Assembly: GCA_015178975.1 (NCBI GenBank) | Contig: WHVD01000007.1 | Span: 930,001 to 994,000 of the forward strand | Direction of reading: 5' to 3' | From: Hysterangium stoloniferum | Taxonomy: Eukaryota; Basidiomycota; Agaricomycetes; Hysterangiales; Hysterangiaceae | DNA: 64,000 nucleotides | Translations under genes and position numbers: made by a program | The notes under the pieces: generated by a model | Told to the model about the DNA's origin: nothing | What the model saw: only the letters and a program-made list of their open reading frames with translations | Databases searched by the model: none | Shown here: one piece after another, positions 1 through 9,216 of the stretch | Numbering within the stretch: position 1 is the first letter of the stretch | Layout: every line of letters starts with the position of its first letter

Positions 1-729
1 TTAGGGCTGAAGTATCCCCACCTTATTGTGTCAATTGCCTCTTGAATTACTATTCCGAATCTTGGCAGAGTGAAATCCTTGCGGATTAACCTATTAAAGG
101 CCCTGTCGTCTCCATATGCCATTCGCTTGGATATCATCAACTTTGCTATCAGTGAAGCTTTCCTTTCGTTGAAAAGCACACTCATCCCAACCCTTTCCAA
201 ACCAACTCCACAGTGATACCCGGGGCTAATTTCGACGTTTGGAGACGTCGATGAGCACCCAAACATTGAGTCCACTTCCCAGTCGACGTCATGACTATAA
301 TATGGATTGAGGCTGGATGCGGCATCGGTGGACCTACATCGCCTTTTAATAATAGTCGGTGGATCATGACAATTTGTCTCTCCTAGGCACTGAAAGCGTC
401 CAGTTTATGAACAGTGTACATGAAAGGGTATTCATTTTGCGCACCCATTGCTCAACCCAAACTTCCACTTCTTCTGCAGACAATGGTACATGCTGATCGT
501 CTTCGGGAACTCGATAACACAAACAATACCCATGTTCGATACAGCTCCATCGTTCTCGCACCTTCACGCGGAATCTTTCCCTCATTCCCGCGTCAATGAT
601 CTCCTCCCGTTCTTCTGGTCGCAATGCAGCTGGCGAAACCAAGGGTTGTAGCCACTCAACCTCTTGTAGGAGGGTTTCAGCCGGTATGATATCGTCTCTG
701 CTCAGAGTCGTCTCGTTTGAAGTTGAAAT
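1..729 (-). pseudogene. Array gene copy A, exons 1-2, start codon lost, cut by window edge
   Basis: First member of the unrecognised five-exon family. Exon 1 lies at 445-729 (95 codons), intron 1 at 390-444 (55 bases) and exon 2 at 22-389 (368 bases). The intron 2 donor (AG|GTGGGG on the minus strand) is at 21, and the rest lies outside the window. Both exons are open. The first codon aligned with ATG in the other copies is ATT (729-727), so the normal start is lost. Visible family motifs are LLQEVEWLQPLVSPA, an acidic stretch ending VEVWVEQW at the end of exon 1, and NCHDPP at the start of exon 2. It resembles copies K and L most closely. Function unknown; it could be used only if another start exists upstream. 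Confidence 0.75.
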
Positions 730-2340
730 TGTTGTGTAACAGGCTGTTGTGATACCAGAAGGGGATGGTTTGCTTTTTAAGGTGCGGTTGTCAGGCGAAT
801 TAATGTCCAGCTATAGCATTGTGGCGGTGATGTATAGGATACCCAGCGTTTCATCCCTGCCTTTTACACAACTTGAAGCCCTCGACCTCCAGGACACTCT
901 CAAGTTCAATCACTATGGTATACACTAATTCCTTACTCTTCACCAGATCGTCTAGGTCAGAGAGCACATATGGCGGATACGAATAGTCTGATGAGCCTTC
1001 ACCGCATAATGTGCCAACTTCCCACTTCTTGAGCGATATATTTTTGGGCAATTCAGCTTTTACGTTAGTTGAGAAGTGACATCTCTATTGATTGAATATG
1101 TAAATGCAGTGGATGCTATCCACGACAGTGCTTCTAAGGTACAGCCTCCGGCGCTTTCCACTCGGGCTATGTCTAACAGAAATATGCGCTTCGTGTTCAA
1201 TTCTTTCGGAATTCCAATTCCGATAATTCTGTACTTAGGCTAATTAGCATCGATCGTGACTATACCTATTTGTGGGGAGTCCGTCAGGTTTTCATTAACA
1301 AATTGTGCATGTATTCTATATTCAGTCATAACTAATTACACAATACTATTATTACACGGTCCTTCTGAGTGAAGTAATTTGTGTCATTTAACAAGGGAAA
1401 AGCCCGTCGGAAAGCATACGGGGAAGTGTGGAACAAACGTCTGCGGCATGAGATATGATGCCCCAAAGCCAACACCCAGAGCGACAGTGGTAGAAAAACT
1501 TCACGCTATGAACCTTGTACCTGCTGTAATGATAACTTGGACAATGGTCACTTGAATCCGGCCTGATGAGGCCTAAAACCTTTAGAGATATAATGCTCAG
1601 AACTCTGAATCGCCAAGGATCGTGCAATGGTCGGTGAGAGATGGTAAAAGGAGTTCGGACGCCGAGGAACGCATTCTCCCGGAAAACGGCGACAATATAT
1701 CTCACTCTGGTCCTTGTTTGCGGTGCTCGGAACACGAATGCCGGCAGGTGCTCAAAAATGTTCCGTTTAAAGAAAGTGTTTACAGAAAATCAATGAGTTG
1801 GTGAAATTGAAAACTCACGAGTAAAATGGTTTTAAGCGCTGTGAGGAAGTCCGGCTATCTGGGATGTCTAAGGCATTCCAGTCTGGGCGCATTGTGAATT
1901 GCCGGGACTTCCCTGCGCGAACCGTGCGGATCAAATACCAATTTACAAATGCTTCGTCTTCTTCACAACATCCTGTGTCTTTGGTCCGTATTCGCTTCAT
2001 TTCCGTCCCTCGAGAATGTTTGGACAACCAATCAACTACATTTGTGATCACAGATATTGAAGCCGCGGTCACAGAATATCGGTCATATACCGGTGTGTCA
2101 CGCGGCAGGGTTTGTTATATCTAATGAAGAACAGTTTTAGACCTTGTAGCCATGCCATCTAGATTCATCGCACTTCTCCTGTATCCCCAGAAATCAGTTA
2201 TACATTACACCGGTCTCAAAAGTGACTGGCGTCCTCGTTTGACCTGCTCTGCAATATTTACGACTATCGTTTGTTCCAAGTCGGATGCCATGGGAACGAG
2301 GCCCTCCCACGTCGGGTCCAGGTTTCCAATGGAGAGAAAT
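730..2340 (-). repeat. Array intergenic repeat upstream of copy A
   Basis: Non-genic part of the array unit, read on the minus strand like gene A. The same sequence recurs upstream of K (52622-54785) and, inverted, upstream of L (56760-58788). It contains, going away from the gene, a degenerate TATA-like stretch near 828-842, a block that stays open in A, K and L (851-1051) but has a stop in most other copies, the conserved ORF described at 1388-1735, and an LDPxWERLxPMG-type block near 2250-2335. It ends abruptly at 2340, where copia pol sequence begins. Confidence 0.7.
1388..1735 (-). other. Conserved intergenic ORF (ORF2), copy 1, function unknown
   Basis: A 115-codon open frame on the same strand as the neighbouring array gene. 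Homologous frames stay open for roughly 110 codons at 23584-23907 (minus), 44267-44596 (plus) and 49349-49678 (minus), and shorter versions occur at 53404-53706 (minus) and 57760-57935 (plus). Shared motifs are FRAPQTRTRVR near the N terminus, REN.FLGVR.PF.ISHRP in the middle and PSYHY with a basic stretch near the C terminus. The opposite strand also has a shorter open frame here, so coding status is unproven. It could be a small gene, an extra exon, or conserved simply because the repeat is young. Confidence 0.35.
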
Positions 2341-2455
2341 TGCCGATATCGTCACCAAAGCTCTTGAACCGTCGAAATTTATCAAACTTCGCAGTTTCTT
2401 AGGTCTTCAATAACAGGACTACCATGCGAGGAGGAGTTTCAATGGTGAGGAGGAG
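2341..2455 (+). pseudogene. 3' remnant of a second copia pol gene
   Basis: Encodes only the last codons of RNase H (ADI.TKALEPSKF motif), the TAA stop and the purine-rich tract, collinear with 8081-8195. The start at 2341 is a sharp junction with array intergenic DNA. It shows that another copy of the same element once lay upstream. Confidence 0.85.
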
Positions 2456-2762
2456 TGTTGAAAACACCATCGAAACGTCTAATTTCGGGCATGGCCGCCC
2501 GGTATCAATAAACTCTCGGGCACGGCCATACAACACCAATAACACGATACCTAGCAACGTATATAAACTAAAGGATTATGACAGTATCACCTCAGTCCGT
2601 TATATCATATACGAGACTGAGGTGAGTTCCGAAACAGTTATGTATTCGCACGTAATGTAACTAATAATCTTCCATTAGTTTATTGTATATAGGTACATAA
2701 AATATAGTCCGTTATATCATATATGAGACTGAGTTTATTGTATTTAGGTCTTACTTCTAACA
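2456..2762 (+). repeat. 5' LTR of copia element 1 (307 bp)
   Basis: Begins TGTTGAAAACACC and ends CTTCTAACA. A TATATAAA stretch at 2560-2567 is a candidate promoter. Compared with the 3' LTR it carries about 112 extra bases in which a 28-base segment containing CCGTTATATCATATA is repeated (near 2605-2631 and 2707-2733), and it lacks a 14-base segment found in the 3' LTR. The LTRs are therefore not a recently copied pair. Confidence 0.88.
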
Positions 2763-2773
2763 GGTTATGGGCC
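2763..2773 (+). promoter_or_regulatory. Primer binding site, copia element 1 (tRNA-iMet anticodon arm)
   Basis: GGTTATGGGCC directly follows the LTR end. It is complementary to GGCCCATAACC, the anticodon arm of eukaryotic initiator tRNA-Met. This is the half-tRNA type of primer site known from Drosophila copia, not a match to a tRNA 3' end. Confidence 0.75.
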
Positions 2774-2813
2774 TATCTTCCTGAGTAGGACACTCCTATA
2801 ATCAATCTCTTCC

Positions 2814-3725
2814 ATGACCACCCCAACCATTACCCCCACGGATGCCATTGCGCCTTCCATTTCCCTTGTCTGCACCAATCTAACCTACACGGGACCCAAA
2901 CTCGACAAACTCAAATCCAATTACCGTCCTTGGTTCCGTGTTGCCGATCTCTTTCTCACTCTCACTGGTCTTTCAGGTTACATTGATGGCTCTATCCCAG
3001 AACCCAGTGTTACGGAACCTCGTGCTGCAGCCAACTGGCTGGCCAACAATTCACTAGCTGCCGCACTTATCGCCTCTACTGTCGAGACCTCTGAACAGGA
3101 ATACCTCGATCGCAAACTGGGTGCAAAAGCATGTTGGGAGGCCATCCGACAATGACACCAAAGTGAGGGCCCAATTCGACAAGTCCAGCTATTGCAGGAA
3201 GCTCTCACTACCCGTTGTGCTCGCACTACACCCCTACCCGTTACTGCCGAAAAGGTCTGCTCCCTCATTGATCGTGCCTATGAAATGGGTGACATTTCCA
3301 AAGACCTTTTGAAATGTATTGCCCTCCTGGGCTCTCTTGGCAATGACTTTGGTAATGTGCGCTTGATTATTACTCAGGATATATCTGCCTCTACCGATTC
3401 TTCCCCATTCACATCTGCCCACCTCCGTGCCTATTTGGACAATGAGCAGAATCTCCTCAATTCTGACAAGGTGCAACATACCGATTTGATTGCTCTATCT
3501 GCTCAAAACCCCTCGAAATCTTCCTCGGTTACTTGCTCCAATTGCAAACGCAGCTATCATGAGGCAGAATTCTGCATCCGACCTGGTGGGGGCATGGCAG
3601 GTAAGACTCTCGACGAATCTAAACAGGCTCGCCATCTCACCCGTGGTAAATTGGGCAACCCCACTTCAACGGCCCTTTCCCCTACTGCTGCCACCAACCC
3701 CCCACTGCATCAAAAGTCCCTATAC
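2814..3725 (+). pseudogene. gag: Copia element 1 gag, one nonsense codon
   Basis: Starts at ATG 2814, shortly after the primer site. It encodes the copia-type nucleocapsid/capsid precursor that packages element RNA. The frame is interrupted by TGA at 3153-3155, then continues in the same frame. A CCHC zinc knuckle (C-x2-C-x4-H-x4-C) lies at 3534-3575. The frame shifts in the 3700-3750 region, where sequence resembling the normal linker to protease (QGADGRIYIV) continues in another frame. The TGA sits in a context where CGA (Arg) would restore reading. The product could at best be a truncated peptide of 113 residues. Confidence 0.85.
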
Positions 3726-5081
3726 AATTACAGGGAGCAGATGGCCGTATTTACATCGTCAATATGGACTCAGCGGATTTCTCCTCTTCCTCTGCACCTA
3801 CCGCATCTACTGTCAATATGGCCGTCTCTTCCCCGCAAGATGTGATTGAATATGATGGATGGCTCATCATTGAGGAGGAGTTGGTTACTAATATTGACTG
3901 GTCACTACATAGCCAACCTACCTTGGCCGCCATTGACACTGCTGACATTACCCCTATATCCCAATCCAACCGCACACCCATATCCACTGACTTGCATCCA
4001 TTTTGGATGGACAGGGGTGCATCCATCCACATATCCCCCAATCACACTGACTTCTTGATGTTACGAGCCGTCACCCCTCGCTCTGTAAAAGGATTAGGTG
4101 GCTCCTCTGTGTGGGCAATAGGAATTGGCGATATAAAACTTCGAATTGGTCGTGGTACACACCTTATTTTACAAAACGTCCTTTATATCCCAGATGCAAC
4201 AGTGAGATTAATCTCAATTCGCTGCCTCACAAAGGACTCAAATGTTGTCGCACACTTCGATGATATGTCCTGTTGGTTAAGCACAAAATCATCTGGAACA
4301 ACAATTGCGCGGGGAAGCTTACTCCCACAAAAACACCTGTATTTCCTACACCTCTACTCCACTCAAGCCGAACATGCTCTCATTATCCATCGCATGCCCA
4401 CAATCGAAACTTGGCATCGCCGTCTTGGACACACAAATTACCAAGCCATTTGAGATATGATCAACACCAATCTCCTTACAGGTGTGACCCCAACCTCTTC
4501 TACACATCCTCCTCCTAAATGTGATTCCTGCATTCTTGGGAAACAGACCAAAACGCCTGTTCCAAAGAAACGGGAAGAAGGAGTAGGACATAGAGCGACG
4601 AGGAGACTCGAAAAGGTGTGGATAGATCTATCTGGACCTAGTCCTATTACCTCAAGAACTGGACACAGCTACGTTATGAATATCGTAGATGATTACTCCA
4701 GTTTCTGCTGGACAATATTACTCAAACTTAAAAGTGATGCTCTACCACAACTTCAAACTTGGGAACGTGCTCGTGAAGTTGAGACTGGCTTAAAAATAGG
4801 TATATATAGAACAGATAATGGAGAACTCAAGAGCTCTGACATGGAAACTTGGCTTAACCTACGAGGAACCAACCATCAATTCACAGCTCCATATACTTTG
4901 GGGCATATTGGACGTGTGGAACGATTACACCGCACCTTCATGGCCAAGGCACAAACTATGCGGATCTACTCTGCATTACCTGCATACCTATGGGACAAGT
5001 TATATCTAACTGCTACCCACTTACATGTTAAGACACTCACCAAATCCCTACCACACAAAACACCTTGGGAAATGTGGTACG
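3726..5081 (+). pseudogene. pol: Copia element 1 pol, 5' part: protease and integrase core
   Basis: Frame 3 of the plus strand. The protease motif reads WMDRGAS, with Arg where the catalytic D-S/T-G triad has Ser or Thr, so the protease should be dead. The pre-integrase zinc site is HRRLGH followed by CDSC. An in-frame TGA sits at 4451-4453 inside it. The integrase core shows WIDLSGP, RTDNGE and HIGRVERLHRT, supplying the D, D and E of the catalytic triad. The frame is cut at 5081 by a solo LTR and resumes at 5884 after removing the LTR and one 5-bp duplication, which restores the motif WYGQKPD. Confidence 0.85.
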
Positions 5082-5878
5082 TGTTACGACCCGGACAAAT
5101 CCCGCCGGACTCCGGGCACTAACCCATATGCCCCCACGCGCCACAAGCACCAATCGTCTGTTTATAGGATTTCCCGCCCGGACTCCGTTACGTCAAGACT
5201 CGTTACGTTCGACCTCAGTATGACACATATCAGTAACCGGACTTTCCCCGGACTCCGTCTCTGTCTATGTCCGTCTTCGTCCCACGCATCAGTCACCGGA
5301 TCCCGCTCAGAATCCCGTCACCGCTCTATTCGAGCCCCGTTCCCGTTTTAGTCAAATGACCTGTCACGATTAGGACTCCGCTCCCGCTCCGTTTCCCGTT
5401 ATGGGTTATACTTTGTCACGATTCGGACTCCGCTCTGTTCCGTTCCGTTCCTAACACCAAATTTGGTGTTTACATTTCCCGTTTATGTTTTGTTAGTTTC
5501 ATTTTCATTATTACCGGATTAGTATGTTCATTCACTCCATGGTCTATTTAAACTGGCAGATGTTGTACATACAATCCAGTCAGAAAATTAGTTTAGATTC
5601 CCCCCCCTTTAATCTATATATTTTCCCTACTCTAAATCACACCGCTCGCACTAGTCGGAGCCCACGGGCTCCGGCGTATCTATCTCTCCCGACTATCTCA
5701 ACTCACGACTCACGACCTACGACCTACGAACCCCGCCCGGACTCCCCGGGATTCCCGTCCGCCTGTTCGAAATTGGACAACACGATCTAGCAAGGGCGCA
5801 GCCTATAAGCTGAAGCCAAGTCCTACCGGATATCCCGCGGGTTTCTCACGAGACCCGCCCTGTGTGTGTATCCTAACA
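5082..5878. repeat. Solo LTR of another LTR retrotransposon family (797 bp)
   Basis: Starts TGTTACGACC and ends TATCCTAACA, giving TGTTA/TAACA inverted ends. It is flanked by the direct 5-bp repeat GTACG (5077-5081 and 5879-5883), the target duplication of an integrase-mediated insertion. It is richer in CGGACTCCG-like motifs than its surroundings and resembles neither copia LTR in the window. No coding sequence is present, so internal DNA was probably lost by LTR-LTR recombination. It could be a Gypsy-type LTR, but the family cannot be fixed without an internal region. Removing 802 bases rejoins the pol frame exactly. Confidence 0.88.
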
Positions 5879-5883
5879 GTACG

Positions 5884-8153
5884 GTCAAAAACCAGACTAT
5901 TCTTACATGCGTGAAATTGGTTGTCGCGCATTTGTACTAATTCAAAACAAGGCAAATCCAAAAATATTTGAGCGGTCTATTGAGTGTACCCTGATTGGGT
6001 ATGACGGCCATTCTAAAACTTATTGATGCTATGATCCCAAAACACGTCAAATTTACAGCTCTTATCATGTCCGTTTTATTGAAAGTCATGATGGTCATTC
6101 CCGCACTCCCACCATTCAACCTGTACCAAATACAACCACATCTATGGATTCACCACACACCCACTCTGACCTACACTCTATTGAACCTATTTCCGAAGAA
6201 TCTATGGATGATCCCCCACCAATCCTTGACACATCCAGATTCCCCAAATTGACCAACACACTATCTGCCAATCCACCTGCACTTCGACGCTCCAATCGTA
6301 CCACAGCTGGACTGCGTTCCTCGGGTGTGCACCTCGACTGTGCCATTCAGGAATCTAAAGACAGTGCAGATCGACTACGATTGCAAAAACAGGATCGCCT
6401 ACGCACCATCAATGCTTTGCATGATGCACCCATTGCACCTGGCCCTTCTACCATCAGTGATGATGAGCTGCAACGAGCCTTATCCTCAATCAGCATCAGT
6501 TCAGACTCACCACCTAATGAAACCACGCTGGCAGCCCTCACTGACACACTTGGTATCGATCCTTTAACTTGCAATGATGAACCATGACCTTGGCAGGAAG
6601 CTCTTCAATCTGGGGATGCGTCACGATGGAAGGCTGGATTTCAGGATGAATTAGACTCCCTTAAAACCATGGGTGTGTATAAACTTATTCCCCGATCTGA
6701 CGTTCCCACCGGTTGTAAAGTCAGAAAAGGGCGCCCTATTTTTCGGATCAAACGGGACGAGGCTGGAAAAGCTATCCGTTGGAAAGTATGTTTAGTCTTT
6801 AAAGGATTTGAACAGGTATATGGTAAAGATTACCATAAGACGACTTCACCTACTGCACGCATGGAGTCCTGGCGAGTCCTACTTCATCTAGCCACTTCCC
6901 TCGGTTGGGATGCACAACAAATTGACATTAAAACCGCATTCCTTTATGGCTTACTCCCTGATGACGAAATACAGTACATGGAACAGCCAGATGGCTTCCT
7001 TGAACCTGGAAAAGAAGATTTCATGTGGATGATATTAAGAGGCCTTTACGGCATGAAGCAAAGTGGTAGGATCTGGAACCAGACGCTGAATGAGCAGATG
7101 ATAAAATGGGGATTTACCAGACTTCCCTCCGAGCCTTGCATTTACTACAGACGCACAGCTACTGGGATAATCATTGCAGCCGTACATGTTGATGATTTCC
7201 TTTCCATCGCTAGCACACGCACCAAAAATGGGGCTTTTAAAAGGGAAATGGGCAAAGTTTGGACAATATCTGACCTCGGGTCTGTCCGTTTTGTTGTTGG
7301 CATTGCTGTAGAACTGGATCGGCCGAATCACTCTGTTTACCTATCCCAAACCGCACTGATAGACAAAGTCATACGGCAATTTGGCCAAACCAATGCTACT
7401 ACCATATCCACTCCCATGGACCATAGCCTCAAACTCTGCCGTTTTGATCACACGTCCTTATCAAAATCCGATACCTATGACCTCCTCAAACTACCCTATC
7501 GGTCCTTAGTTGGTTGCCTACTTTACCTCGCTATTTCTACATGCCCCGATATTTCCTTCGCTGTCCAACAGCTGTCACAATACTTAGACAGTTACTCTAC
7601 CACACATTGGGCCGCCGCTCTCCGTGTCGTGCGATATTTAAAAGGGACACGAAATCTCCGACTATGCCTGGGTGGGTCAAATGACATCAACCTCATTGGC
7701 TACACTGACTCAGACTGGGCTAACTGCCTTGACACTCGTCGCAGTATCAGTGGCTATACCTTTACCCTAGGATCCGGAATCATTTCATGGACTACGAAGA
7801 AACAAAAGACCGTCGCTGCCTCCTCATGCGAAGCAGAATACGTCACTGCTTTCGAGACAATCAAAGAAGGTACTTGGCTTCGCACCTTACTTTCCGGCAT
7901 TTCCTTACCATGTCCTGATCCCACCACTGTCTTTTGTGATAACAACGCCGCTATCAATCTATCTGAAGATCCCCTCTTACACTCTCGGGTCGAGCACATT
8001 GATATTAAATATCATTTTCTACGCGAGCGTGTCCTCACTCAGGATTTCTCTCAACACTATGTCAATACCTCGAATAACCTTGCCGATATCTTCACCAAAG
8101 CTCTTGAACCGTCGAAATTTATCAAACTTCGCAGTTTCTTAGGTCTTCAATAA
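5884..8153 (+). pseudogene. pol: Copia element 1 pol, 3' part: integrase tail, reverse transcriptase, RNase H
   Basis: Resumes after the solo LTR with the integrase C-terminal region (REIGCRAFVLIQ, then YHVRFIE). In-frame TGA codons lie at 6024-6026 and 6585-6587. From 6588 to the TAA at 8151-8153 the frame is fully open, about 520 codons. Reverse transcriptase motifs are QIDIKTAFLYG (first catalytic Asp), LYGMKQSGR and HVDDFL (YVDD box). RNase H motifs are GYTDSDWA, SSCEAEYV and CDNNAA. It ends TKALEPSKF...LGLQ. The reverse transcriptase/RNase H portion is thus the best preserved, but it could not be translated as part of a gag-pol product. Confidence 0.9.
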
Positions 8154-8181
8154 CAGGACTACCATTCGAGGAGGAGTTTCA

Positions 8182-8195
8182 ATGGTGAGGAGGAG
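8182..8195 (+). promoter_or_regulatory. Polypurine tract, copia element 1
   Basis: GGTGAGGAGGAG-type purine run immediately before the 3' LTR, the expected plus-strand primer for reverse transcription. The same run precedes the LTR at 2456. Confidence 0.65.
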
Positions 8196-8404
8196 TGTTG
8201 AAAACACCATCGAAACGTCTAATTTCGGGCATGGCCGCCCGGTATCAATAAACTCTCGGGCACGGCCATACAACACCAATAACACGATACCTAGCAACGT
8301 ATGTGGTCAAACGTATATAAACTAAAGGATTATGACAGTATCACCTCAGTCCGTTATATCATATACGAGACTGAGTTTATTGTATTTAGGTCTTACTTCT
8401 AACA
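8196..8404 (+). repeat. 3' LTR of copia element 1 (209 bp)
   Basis: TGTTGAAAACACC to CTTCTAACA. It matches 2456-2762 apart from the large indel and a 14-base segment (TGTGGTCAAACGTA) absent from the 5' LTR. It abuts exon 3 of array copy B at 8405. Confidence 0.88.
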
Positions 8405-9216
8405 CTGTAAGACCACCCATGCCTGTTGTCTAATTCGAAGGGGATGGGTGGGGCTAGAAAGACGTGAGTATCTTGAGTAATCAATGGTTGACGCGGTTGT
8501 ATCCCTACTTCATCAAATCGATGGTCTCTTGAATTACCATTCCCAGTCTTGGCAGAGTGAGATACTTCTGTAGACACTTGTTAAAGGCCTTGTTGCTTCC
8601 ATATCCACGGGCTATTCCCTCGTATATCGTCAACTTTGCCATCAGCGAAGCTCTCTGTGCACTGTAAAGCACTTTCATCCCAATCCTATCCATGCCAACA
8701 CCTAGGTAATTCCTGGGGCTAATTTCAACACTTGAAGACGAGCTATCAGCCCGTGAAACCACTCCCCAATCGATGTTCTGATGACTGCAATATGGTCTCA
8801 TGTCCGATGTCGTGTTGGTGGATCTACCTCGCATTTTAATTATAGTCGGTGGGTCATGACAATGTGCTTCTCCTAGGTACTGAAAGTGTCCAGTTGTCAA
8901 CAGTGTACATGAAAGGCTATTGTATTTTGCACACCCATTCCTCGACCCAAACTTCCACATCTTCTTCAGACAGTGGTATATGCTCGTCTTCAGGACCTCG
9001 ATAACACACACCATGCCCATCTTCGATACAGTTCCATCGGTCTCGAAGCTTTACCCGGAATATTTCCCTTCTCACCACGTCAAAACTCTCCTCCCGTTCT
9101 TCTGCACTCAATGCAGTTGGGGAGACCAAGGGCTGCAGCCACTCAACTTCTTGTAGGAGGCTTTCAGCCCGTACGACATCGTTGCTGCTCAGAGTCCGCT
9201 CGTTTGAAGTCGACAT
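8405..9216 (-). pseudogene. Array gene copy B, exons 1-2 intact, truncated in exon 3 by copia
   Basis: ATG at 9216-9214 in the family context CACCAATGTC. Exon 1 is 8935-9216 (94 codons) and ends EVWVEEW. Intron 1 is 8880-8934 (GTGTGC...CAG). Exon 2 is 8509-8879 (371 bases, open). Intron 2 is 8454-8508 (AA|GTAGGG donor, TTTCTAG acceptor). Exon 3 survives only as 8405-8453 before the copia LTR. Exons 3-5 and the 3' flank are gone, so the copy is dead although its remaining exons are open. Function unknown, as for the family. Confidence 0.8.

Larger units (their letters stand above)
2341..8404 (+). mobile_element. Ty1/copia retrotransposon 1, composite and inactive
   Basis: Order along the plus strand: a 115-bp remnant of a pol end (2341-2455), LTR (2456-2762), primer site, gag, protease, integrase, reverse transcriptase, RNase H, polypurine tract, LTR (8196-8404). 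Protease-integrase-RT-RNase H is the order diagnostic of copia (Pseudoviridae). The leading remnant matches 8081-8195 with only two visible differences, so two tandem elements share one LTR; unequal LTR recombination would give this. No simple target duplication is visible. The left flank is array intergenic DNA, the right flank is exon 3 of copy B. Coding is broken by four in-frame TGA codons, one frameshift near 3700-3750 and a nested solo LTR. Confidence 0.9.

Noticed and set aside
1..6. TTAGGG at the very start, like a telomere repeat
   Set aside because: A single copy only, inside intron 2 sequence of copy A; no tandem array.
1622..1804. Plus-strand frame opposite ORF2, also open in a few units
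   Set aside because: Shorter, and less consistently open than the opposite strand; no start-context or splice support.
5082..5878. Solo LTR as a MITE or promoter island
   Set aside because: TGTTA/TAACA ends, 797 bp length and a 5-bp target duplication fit an LTR better, and no longer terminal inverted repeats are seen.
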